This document shows positions 1-5,518 of a DNA stretch of 6,993 nucleotides, piece after piece. The stretch is from Candidatus Aminicenantota bacterium (lineage in GTDB: Bacteria; Acidobacteriota; Aminicenantia; Aminicenantales; Aminicenantaceae): positions 1 through 6,993 of the forward strand of contig SOIA01000169.1 in the NCBI GenBank assembly GCA_004378665.1, written 5' to 3'. Each line of letters starts with the position of its first letter. Position 1 is the stretch's first letter. The position numbers were made by a program, and so were the translations under genes. The notes under the pieces are model-generated. The model ran no database searches and was not told the origin of the DNA. It saw only the letters and a program-made list of their open reading frames with translations.

Positions 1-454
1 GGAATAGAAGATAGGGTGTATAACTCTTGCCCAATATGGGAACAAACAGAAAAAGGATGGGAAGCCCAAAGAGAAAGTGAATAAAATTGCTGGTTACAAC
101 AACTATGGGAAGAATCTCGACAGGGAAAAGTATCTTTTTTATGAGATTTCCCTGGACCATCAAGATATTGGATGACTCCAGGGAGGATGAAGAAAACCAT
201 GTCCAGGGTAAAACTCCGCAGAAGAGGAAAAGCGCATACAGCCAGGGAGATTGCCCAAATTCAGGAACACGGGGCCTTAAGATGAAACCAAACACAATAG
301 TGTAGACAATCAACAGGAGAAGAGGATTAAGAAATGACCACAAAAACCCCAGGACAGTCCCCCTGTAGCGGGCCTTGAGCTCCCTGCTTACAAGATTCTG
401 GATGAGGACCCGGTATTTGTATAATTCTTTCAGGTTTTTAAGAAGTCGAATCAT
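1..454 (-). CDS. ABC-2 type polysaccharide/O-antigen export permease, 3' end outside window
   Basis: This is the start of an inner-membrane permease of the ABC-2 family (Wzm/TagG/KpsM-like), which with an ATP-binding partner exports lipid-linked or capsular polysaccharide. Translating the reverse strand from the ATG at 454-452 gives 151 open codons with no stop before the window edge; family members are about 260-270 residues, so roughly the last 110 are missing. Visible hallmarks are a short amphipathic N terminus, the family motif SRELKARYRGTVLGFLWSFL (residues 23-42), then N-P-L and a hydrophobic helix to about residue 59. Further membrane segments lie at about 71-88 and 113-141, with LIKKILFPVEILP (about 104-116) between them, as in Wzm proteins. 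The start overlaps the upstream methyltransferase gene by 17 bases and has a good Shine-Dalgarno (AGGGAG, 5-base spacer). The family call is firm; the sugar substrate cannot be judged. An ATPase gene would be expected just beyond the window. Confidence 0.88.
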   Translation of the reverse strand, partial: MIRLLKNLKELYKYRVLIQNLVSRELKARYRGTVLGFLWSFLNPLLLLIVYTIVFGFILRPRVPEFGQSPWLYALFLFCGVLPWTWFSSSSLESSNILMVQGNLIKKILFPVEILPIVVVTSNFIHFLFGLPILFLFVPILGKSYTPYLLF

Positions 455-1190
455 AGATTCTCCCTGCAAATATCTCCCGCGCTTCGGATGTATATTCTCC
501 GCTCTTTTCATATAGGACAAACGGAGGCAGAAGCGCCTGTTCTGTGGACGAGAAATCGCACTCTGTCAGAAAGAGGTTGGGCTTGCTCTCGCGGCGGGGA
601 CAGACAAAACGCACGGCCTTAACTCTCAGTTTGTGTTTCTCTACAGCCAACATGAAGTCTTTCTTCCTCTTCGCCATAAATATAAAATAAGCTCTTCCGT
701 CTTTTTTTAAAAACTCCGAAGTTTTTTGCATTATATCAAAAATCGTGCATTTAAGCTCATGTTTCGCAATCGATTTTTCAGAAGAGACACTCAAATGCCC
801 CTCAAGTTTCTTGATATAAGGGGGATTTGAGAATATTACATCGAATTTTCGGCCGGGCCGGAAGAAGCGGAGGTCTGTGTGGATGATACTGATTTTATCT
901 TTCAGATTGTTAAGTCGCACATTTCTTCTTGCCAGGCCCGCCAAAGATTCCTGAATTTCTACGGCTGTGATATGTCTGAAGGGTTTGATACTAAGGAGAA
1001 GAGATATGATGCCGACACCTGTGCCGAGCTCAAGCAAATGTTCTGACTTCGTGGTTTGGATAAAATCCGCAAGCAGAGGGGAATCTACAGCAAAACGAAA
1101 GCCCTTGTTCTTCTGAAGAACAAGGATGCGTCCAAGATAAAATGTGTCGAGGGTCTCATCCTCACCCTTCATTCGGTCGATTGGTTTCAT
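438..1190 (-). CDS. TrmN6-like SAM-dependent N6-adenine methyltransferase (COG4123 type)
   Basis: Class I SAM-dependent methyltransferase of 250 residues that most resembles TrmN6/YfiC, which methylates N6 of A37 in tRNA1(Val). The N-terminal part matches the family pattern of a short strand, then KGFRFAVDSPLLADF (about 29-43). Motif I is LLELGTGVGIISLLL (52-66), which binds SAM. The acidic residue after strand 2 is E78 in AVEIQ. The catalytic motif IV is SNPPY (121-125), typical of amino-group (N6-adenine or glutamine) methylation. A C-terminal FVCPRRESKPNLFLTE stretch (about 196-211) also fits COG4123. The start at 1190 overlaps atpC by 29 bases; an internal ATG at 1172 (11-base overlap) is a possible alternative and neither has a strong Shine-Dalgarno. 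The tight overlap suggests translation coupled to the ATP synthase genes. Family assignment is confident; the exact tRNA target is inferred, and a related NPPY enzyme such as a PrmC-like one is less likely because of the N-terminal pattern. Confidence 0.85.
   Translation of the reverse strand: MKPIDRMKGEDETLDTFYLGRILVLQKNKGFRFAVDSPLLADFIQTTKSEHLLELGTGVGIISLLLSIKPFRHITAVEIQESLAGLARRNVRLNNLKDKISIIHTDLRFFRPGRKFDVIFSNPPYIKKLEGHLSVSSEKSIAKHELKCTIFDIMQKTSEFLKKDGRAYFIFMAKRKKDFMLAVEKHKLRVKAVRFVCPRRESKPNLFLTECDFSSTEQALLPPFVLYEKSGEYTSEAREIFAGRIYDSTS
460..465 (-). promoter_or_regulatory. Ribosome binding site of the ABC-2 permease gene
   Basis: On the minus strand AGGGAG lies five bases upstream of the ATG at 454-452. 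It sits inside the 3' end of the methyltransferase gene and supports the overlapping start chosen for the permease. Confidence 0.6.
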
Positions 1191-1455
1191 TTTTTCTCAA
1201 TTCCGTAAAAACGAGCACTCTCTCCGGGAGGACTTCTGCATATCCTCCCTGAACGGAAAATCTCTTTTCTCCATGAGACTGCTTGTAGGTTATCTCGCCC
1301 TGCCCGATGGCCGTAAGCAGATGCCGGTGGCCCGGCAGTATTCCCAGGTATCCTTCCAGGCTTGGGATCGAGACTTCCTGGACCTCCTCATCCACAAGGA
1401 GTTTGTCGGGTGTTATCACCTTGAGGTGGAGGGAGGATGGCATATCCTGACTCAT
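1162..1455 (-). CDS. atpC: F-type ATP synthase epsilon subunit, short form without C-terminal helices
   Basis: Epsilon subunit of F1, part of the central rotor that binds gamma and contacts the c-ring. At 97 residues it contains the N-terminal beta-sandwich domain: LKVITPDKLL (11-20), the diagnostic LGILPGHRHLLTAI (37-50), and FSVQGGYAEVLPERVLVF (66-83). The sequence then stops after a short polar tail, TELRKNETNRPNEG. Typical epsilon subunits such as that of E. coli (about 139 residues) add a helix-turn-helix domain that can insert into F1 and inhibit ATP hydrolysis; that domain is missing here. The start ATG shares an ATGA with the atpD stop (4-base overlap), with GAGGAG about 10 bases upstream. 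The 3' end overlaps the methyltransferase gene by 29 bases. No frameshift into a lost C-terminal domain is visible, because the downstream frame is a well-conserved methyltransferase. Confidence 0.94.
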   Translation of the reverse strand: MSQDMPSSLHLKVITPDKLLVDEEVQEVSIPSLEGYLGILPGHRHLLTAIGQGEITYKQSHGEKRFSVQGGYAEVLPERVLVFTELRKNETNRPNEG

Positions 1456-2984
1456 GCTGCTTTTAGCTCCTCAGCCGCACTGATAACTTCCTCGATTCCG
1501 CCCACCATATAGAAAGCCTGTTCTGGTTTATCATCGTGTTTTCCTTCCGCGATCTCCTTGAATCCCTTTACAGTCTCTGCGATGGGGACGTATTTTCCCG
1601 GCCTCCCTGTGAATTCCTCGGCCACATGGAAAGGCTGTGAAAGGAAGCGCTGGGTTTTTCGTGCCCGGCCCACGATAATCTTATCCTCCTCGGAAAGTTC
1701 TTCCATACCGAGAATTGTGATGATGTCCTGGAGGTCTTTGTATCGCTGGAGGATTTCCTTGACATCGCGGGCAACCTGATAGTGCTCATCCCCGATGACT
1801 CTCGGGTCAAGTATGCGCGAGAAGGAACCCAGTGGGTCAACGGCAGGATAGATGCCTATCTCGGTAAGCGCCCGGGAGAGGTTTGTCGTGGCATCCAGGT
1901 GGGCGAATGTAGTGGCTGGCGCAGGATCGGTAAAATCGTCGGCCGGAACATAGATGGCCTGCACAGAAGTTATGGAGCCTTTCTTTGTAGAGGTGATACG
2001 CTCTTCAAGCTCCCCGAGTTCCGATGCAAGGTTTGGCTGGTAGCCGACCGCAGAAGGCATCCGGCCCAGGAGGGCAGAGACTTCAGAGCCGGCCTGAACA
2101 AAGCGGAAGATATTATCGATAAAAAGAAGGATGTCCTGATTCATCTCGTCCCTGAAGTATTCGGCAACAGAGAGTGCTGTCAACCCAACACGGAGCCTTG
2201 CCCCGGGAGGCTCTGTCATCTGGCCGTAGATAAGGGCCGTCTTTTCGATAACGCCTGATTCTTTCATCTCGAGCCAGAGGTCATTCCCTTCTCTTGTTCT
2301 CTCGCCGACTCCGGCAAACACAGAATATCCTCCGTGCTCCTGGGCAACATTGTGTATGAGTTCCATGATTATGACGGTCTTGCCCACACCTGCCCCGCCG
2401 AAAAGTCCAATCTTTCCGCCCTTGAGGAACGGCTGGATAAGGTCGATGACCTTGATTCCGGTTTCAAACATCTCGAGCTGGGTGCTCTGATCCTCGAGTG
2501 AAGGCGGCTGGCGGTGGATGGGGTATTTCTTTTTTGTCTTTATCGGCCCCAGGTGATCCACGGGTTCTCCGATGACATTCATCATCCGTCCCAGAGTCCC
2601 CTCGCCCACAGGAACCATAATGGGACTATCCAGATCAATGGCCTTCATTCCGCGGGCCAGGCCGTCTGTAGGGTGCATGGACACACAGCGCACCTTATCC
2701 TCTCCGAGATGCTGCTCTACTTCGACAATGATATCCAAAGGTGTAGGAGTGTCGAATCCCTCGCTTGTGATGTTAATTGCGTTGAAGATTTCCGGAAGCT
2801 CGACATCCTTGAACTCAACATCGACGACAGGGCCTATGACCTGGACGACTCTACCTGTTTTTGCTCTGGTTTCGGGTTTTGACGCTTTTTTTGGAGTTCC
2901 AGGTTTGCGCTTTTTATCTGTCTCTTTAAATGCTTTTGCCGCGGGCTTTTTTTTTGCTTTTGGCTTTGTCTTTGCTTTAGCCAT
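1452..2984 (-). CDS. atpD: F-type ATP synthase beta subunit with basic N-terminal extension
   Basis: Catalytic subunit of F1, where ATP is made or hydrolysed. The preferred start is the ATG at 2984-2982, preceded by GGAGAG with a 4-base spacer, giving 510 residues; a TTG at 2996 also opens the frame but would use the ribosome binding site as codons. Residues 1 to about 41 are an unusual K/A/P/T-rich extension; the normal beta core begins at TGRVVQVIGPVVDVEF (43-58). Visible motifs are the P-loop GGAGVGKT (196-203, K202), GERTREG (227-233) with catalytic E228 and R229, Walker B LLFID ending at D290, VPADDFTDPAP (346-356), and the DELSEED-type loop as EELSEED (428-434). All key catalytic residues are present. 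The usual length is about 465-480, so the surplus is almost entirely the N-terminal tail. It lies 17 bases after atpG and overlaps atpC by four bases. Confidence 0.97.
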   Translation of the reverse strand: MAKAKTKPKAKKKPAAKAFKETDKKRKPGTPKKASKPETRAKTGRVVQVIGPVVDVEFKDVELPEIFNAINITSEGFDTPTPLDIIVEVEQHLGEDKVRCVSMHPTDGLARGMKAIDLDSPIMVPVGEGTLGRMMNVIGEPVDHLGPIKTKKKYPIHRQPPSLEDQSTQLEMFETGIKVIDLIQPFLKGGKIGLFGGAGVGKTVIIMELIHNVAQEHGGYSVFAGVGERTREGNDLWLEMKESGVIEKTALIYGQMTEPPGARLRVGLTALSVAEYFRDEMNQDILLFIDNIFRFVQAGSEVSALLGRMPSAVGYQPNLASELGELEERITSTKKGSITSVQAIYVPADDFTDPAPATTFAHLDATTNLSRALTEIGIYPAVDPLGSFSRILDPRVIGDEHYQVARDVKEILQRYKDLQDIITILGMEELSEEDKIIVGRARKTQRFLSQPFHVAEEFTGRPGKYVPIAETVKGFKEIAEGKHDDKPEQAFYMVGGIEEVISAAEELKAA

Positions 2985-2988
2985 TAAT

Positions 2989-2994
2989 CTCTCC
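2989..2994 (-). promoter_or_regulatory. Ribosome binding site deciding the atpD start
   Basis: GGAGAG on the minus strand lies four bases before the ATG at 2984-2982. It favours that ATG over the TTG at 2996, which overlaps this same site, and so sets the beta subunit at 510 residues. Confidence 0.7.
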
Positions 2995-3001
2995 AAAATT
3001 T

Positions 3002-3859
3002 CTATTTCTTTGCCAAGGCTTCAACAGCTGTCATTATTTCCAGGAGTTCCTTTGTGATAGAAGCCTGTCTCATCTTATTTAAGACCAGTGTCAAATCATC
3101 GACCAAATCTTCGGCATTATTTGTAGCATTATCCATGGCTATCATCCGGGCCGCATGCTCGGCTGCCGAAGATTCAAAAAAGAAGTGGCGGATATGATTC
3201 TCTACATAAAGCGGAAGCATTACGTTGAGGAGGGAACCTGCTTCTGGCTCCCAGTCCGGAGCCAAATTCTTTTGTGATTCCGGAGGCTCTAGAGGAAGGA
3301 GTTTTGTCAGAGTCACGCGCGGTGCAAGTATGGATTTAAACTCATTGTAGACTGCATAAACAGCATCAGCCTGAAAGAGAGTATAAAGCCTCATGAGAAA
3401 ACTGGCCAGGTCTTTTAAGTCTTCGTCTGTGAGCTTGTGAATCTGGTCCGGGTAGGAACGAATTACAGTAAAAGGCTGCTTCTTAAAAAATGTCACAGCT
3501 TTTTTTCCTATCAAAACGAGGCGGACTTCACCGTTGCGGGCTTTTTCTTTAAAAAACGAGAGCGCCTCATTCAACAGATTTGAATTAAAGGCGCCAGCCA
3601 GGCCTTTATCTGATGTGACAACAATGCCTGTGATTCTCATCTCATCCCTTTTTGCAAGCAGGGGATGCCGCACCCGTGCGGCCCAGAAAATGACATCCAG
3701 CAGAAAATCAGGGTAATTATGCCAGTAAGGACGAGCCTCAAGCAGCAGGCGCTGTGCCTTCTTGAACTTGGCCGTGGATACGGTCTTCATGGCCTTGGTA
3801 ATCTGCTGGGTGTTGCGCACACTCTTTATTCTTCGTCGAAGATCGATTAATTCAGGCAT
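3002..3859 (-). CDS. atpG: F-type ATP synthase gamma subunit
   Basis: Gamma subunit, the central rotor shaft of F1, 285 residues, which is normal length. The N-terminal coiled-coil helix carries the family motif RRRIKSVRNTQQITKAMKTV (8-27) followed by STAKFKKAQ. The Rossmann-like domain has VTSDKGLAGAFNSNLL (81-96), and the C-terminal helix carries ATNNAEDLVDDLTLVLNKMR (245-264) and ITKELLEIMTAVEAL (268-282). The last segment departs slightly from the usual gamma signature: the customary Gly-Ala pair (as in SGA/GGA) is Ala-Val at 278-279. The start ATG at 3859-3857 is fixed by conservation of the first residues, yet no Shine-Dalgarno is visible: the preceding bases are A/C-rich and belong to a 9-base tandem repeat. 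It follows atpA after a 92-base repeat-filled spacer and precedes atpD by 17 bases. Confidence 0.96.
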   Translation of the reverse strand: MPELIDLRRRIKSVRNTQQITKAMKTVSTAKFKKAQRLLLEARPYWHNYPDFLLDVIFWAARVRHPLLAKRDEMRITGIVVTSDKGLAGAFNSNLLNEALSFFKEKARNGEVRLVLIGKKAVTFFKKQPFTVIRSYPDQIHKLTDEDLKDLASFLMRLYTLFQADAVYAVYNEFKSILAPRVTLTKLLPLEPPESQKNLAPDWEPEAGSLLNVMLPLYVENHIRHFFFESSAAEHAARMIAMDNATNNAEDLVDDLTLVLNKMRQASITKELLEIMTAVEALAKK

Positions 3860-3864
3860 TTTTA

Positions 3865-3891
3865 TGGTTTGTCTGGTTTGTCTGGTTTGTC
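3865..3891. repeat. Three perfect tandem copies of TGGTTTGTC
   Basis: On the plus strand the nonamer TGGTTTGTC occurs at 3865-3873, 3874-3882 and 3883-3891 without mismatch. The array ends five bases upstream of the atpG start codon, and its last copy runs into the palindromic unit that begins at 3889. On the mRNA (minus-strand) sense it reads as repeated GACAAACCA, which offers no Shine-Dalgarno match for atpG. Copy number could be variable through slippage. Confidence 0.9.
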
Positions 3892-3922
3892 ATTGCGAGG
3901 CGCGAAGCGCCGTGGCAATCCC
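3889..3922. repeat. REP-like palindromic repeat unit in the atpA-atpG spacer
   Basis: The plus strand holds a 34-base unit with an outer stem ATTGC (3892-3896) pairing with GCAAT (3915-3919), and an inner perfect stem GGCGC (3899-3903) pairing with GCGCC (3907-3911) around a GAA loop. Sequences of the form GTCATTGCGAG...GGCAATC recur as dispersed intergenic palindromes in many bacterial genomes, as far as I recall; I cannot confirm copy number here. In the mRNA it makes a hairpin between atpA and atpG. It is not followed by a U tract in either direction, so it is not an intrinsic terminator; a role in mRNA processing or stability is possible. Confidence 0.75.
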
Positions 3923-3936
3923 AAAAAAAGAAGCCT

Positions 3937-3951
3937 GTCATTTTGCAGCGC
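3937..3951. repeat. Possible degenerate half-copy of the palindromic repeat
   Basis: GTCATTTTGCAGCGC on the plus strand resembles the first half of the unit at 3889 (GTCATTGCGAGGCGC) with a two-base insertion and changes after GC. It lies between the two fuller units, directly beside the atpA stop codon. The similarity is short and could be chance. Confidence 0.3.
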
Positions 3952-5511
3952 TTATTCATGAGATTGCCGCGCTCCCTCCGGTCGCTGTCGTTCCTTATCC
4001 TTATCCTTAAGTTGAGTTTCGTTGAAGGTTTTTAGGGCGGAGCTTATTGTTTCGTCCATATCAGGATCGATTTCTTTTTTCTCCGCTATCTTCTTTAAAA
4101 GATCTGCATGCTCTTTTTCAAAATAGTCGTAAAGCTTCTTTTCATACTCTTCTATCTGGCTGACTTCGAATTCATCTAGAAAACCCCTGTTTCCCGCGTA
4201 GATGATCAGAATCTGTTTCTCGACGGGGATGGGATCGTACTGGCCCTGTTTGAGAATTTCTGTCAGCCTTGCGCCGCGGTCGAGCTGGGCCTGGGATGCC
4301 CGGTCCAGTTCTGTTCCAAACTGGGCAAATGTGACAAGCTCCCGGTACTGGGCCAGATCCAGACGCAGTTTCCCGGCCACCTGTTTCATTGCTTTAATCT
4401 GGGCATTTCCTCCGACTCTGGACACGGATATTCCCACATTGATGGCCGGCCTGATTCCTGCATTGAACAGCTCGGGCTCAAGATAGATCTGTCCGTCCGT
4501 GATAGAGATGACGTTTGTGGGGATATAACCGGAGACATCTCCGGCCTGGGTTTCGATTATGGGGAGAGCGGTTAAGGAACCGCCGCCGTTCTCGTCGTTG
4601 TACTTGGCTGCCCGTTCGAGGAGCCTTGAGTGTAGGTAGAAGACATCCCCTGGATATGCCTCGCGGCCTGGGGGACGGCGCAGGAGCAGCGCAATCTCTC
4701 GGTAGGCGGCTGCATGCTTGGAGAGGTCATCATAGATGATGAGTGCATGCTTTTTGTTTTCCCGGAAGTATTCTCCTATTGCACAGCCGCTGTATGGCGC
4801 CAGGTACTGGAGGGGTGTGGGGTCTGAGGCCGAGGCATTCACAATGATGGAATAGTCCATGGCTCCGTGGTCTTCCAGAACTTTTATGATATAGGCGACT
4901 GTGGAATTTTTCTGGCCGATCGCCACGTATATGCATATCACATCTTTGCCTTTCTGGTTGATGATTGTGTCTATTGCGATGGCTGTTTTTCCTGTCTGAC
5001 GGTCACCGATGATAAGCTCCCTCTGGCCGCGTCCTATAGGGATCATGGCATCGATGGGCTTTATCCCGGTCTGTAAGGGCTCTTTCACAGGCATGCGCTC
5101 CACAACTCCCGGAGCGAGGCGTTCAACCTTCATGAAAACATCGCTTTTTATGGGCCCTTTTTCATCGAGAGGAACGCCCAGCGGGTCCACGACCCTTCCA
5201 ATCAGTCCGGGGCCTGATGGAACCTGCACGATCCGGTGGGTGCGCTTGACAAGGTCTCCCTCTTTGACAAGATGGCTCTCTCCCAGGAGAACCGTACCCA
5301 CGCTTTCTTCCTCCAGGTTGAGGGCAAGGCCGAAAACATCCTGGGGGAATTCGAGCAGTTCGTTGTACATGACTCGGTCTAGCCCATAGACGCGGGCGAT
5401 TCCATCTCCAACCGAAGTCACGATGCCAACTTCTCTTACGTCAACTTCAGCCTCATAACCTTCGATCTGGCGTTGGATGATTTTGCTTATTTCGTCAGCC
5501 TTAATTTCCAT
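3952..5511 (-). CDS. atpA: F-type ATP synthase alpha subunit with repeat-derived C-terminal tail
   Basis: Non-catalytic nucleotide-binding subunit of the F1 alpha3beta3 head, 519 residues. The order is the usual one: beta-barrel domain with VGIVTSVGDGIARVYGL (28-44); P-loop GDRQTGKT (169-176, K175); AIGQKNSTVA (197-206); Walker B region LIIYDDLSKHA (257-267); RRPPGREAYPGDVFYLHSRL (278-297); and the arginine-finger motif SVSRVGGNAQ (362-371, R365). The C-terminal helical domain follows to about residue 500. The last roughly 18 residues are atypical: KDKDKE from an AAGGAT hexamer repeat, then RQRPEGARQS encoded by a REP-like palindrome, then HE and the stop. Relatives I know usually end near 502-513. 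The start at 5511 follows atpH by seven bases, with AAGGATAGG upstream overlapping the atpH stop. Function is certain; the tail is probably a late, dispensable addition. Confidence 0.97.
   Translation of the reverse strand: MEIKADEISKIIQRQIEGYEAEVDVREVGIVTSVGDGIARVYGLDRVMYNELLEFPQDVFGLALNLEEESVGTVLLGESHLVKEGDLVKRTHRIVQVPSGPGLIGRVVDPLGVPLDEKGPIKSDVFMKVERLAPGVVERMPVKEPLQTGIKPIDAMIPIGRGQRELIIGDRQTGKTAIAIDTIINQKGKDVICIYVAIGQKNSTVAYIIKVLEDHGAMDYSIIVNASASDPTPLQYLAPYSGCAIGEYFRENKKHALIIYDDLSKHAAAYREIALLLRRPPGREAYPGDVFYLHSRLLERAAKYNDENGGGSLTALPIIETQAGDVSGYIPTNVISITDGQIYLEPELFNAGIRPAINVGISVSRVGGNAQIKAMKQVAGKLRLDLAQYRELVTFAQFGTELDRASQAQLDRGARLTEILKQGQYDPIPVEKQILIIYAGNRGFLDEFEVSQIEEYEKKLYDYFEKEHADLLKKIAEKKEIDPDMDETISSALKTFNETQLKDKDKERQRPEGARQSHE
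3960..3994. repeat. Inverted REP-like unit lying inside the 3' end of atpA
   Basis: Read on the minus strand this 35-base segment ends in AGCGCGGCAATCTC and contains GCGACCGGAGGGAGCGC, the GACC...GGGAGCGCGGCAATC form of the same dispersed repeat seen in opposite orientation at 3889-3922. The two units share GGCAATC as an inverted pair: 3911-3920 can pair with 3962-3971 over ten positions with one G-T. The segment is in frame and encodes about residues 507-517 of AtpA. Its 5' part on the minus strand (GGAACGACA) has drifted from the expected GTCATTGCG. A hexamer repeat (CCTTAT, nearly three copies, 3993-4009) adjoins it. Confidence 0.65.
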
Positions 5512-5518
5512 TTTGTGC

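Noticed and set aside
87..305. Plus-strand open frame of 72 codons near the window start
   Set aside because: It is antisense to the well-supported ABC-2 permease frame and has no coding signature.
1782..2258. Plus-strand open frame of 158 codons antisense to atpD
   Set aside because: It lies wholly opposite the strongly conserved beta-subunit sequence, has no recognisable domain and is explained as a mirror frame of atpD.
2944..2960. A9 run in the beta extension containing an A-AAA-AAG slippery heptamer, as in dnaX frameshifting
   Set aside because: A -1 shift here reaches a stop soon after the extension, giving only a short basic peptide, and I see no clear stimulatory stem. The run is a simple consequence of lysine codons.
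2985..2996. TTG start at 2996 for atpD, adding four residues
   Set aside because: The TTG would overlap the GGAGAG ribosome binding site that serves the ATG at 2984.
2572..3057. Plus-strand open frame of 161 codons across the atpD/atpG junction with a hydrophobic-looking C-terminal half
   Set aside because: The phenylalanine-rich stretch is the reverse complement of the lysine-rich beta extension, not evidence of a membrane protein.
3889..3922. Hairpin considered as an intrinsic terminator between atpA and atpG
   Set aside because: On the minus strand the stem is followed by A/C-rich repeats, not a T tract; on the plus strand it is followed by an A run. The downstream F1 genes must also be expressed.
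3860..3995. Repeat cluster considered as a CRISPR array
   Set aside because: The units are palindromes in opposite orientation and a direct nonamer without spacers; there are no regular repeat-spacer units and no cas genes.
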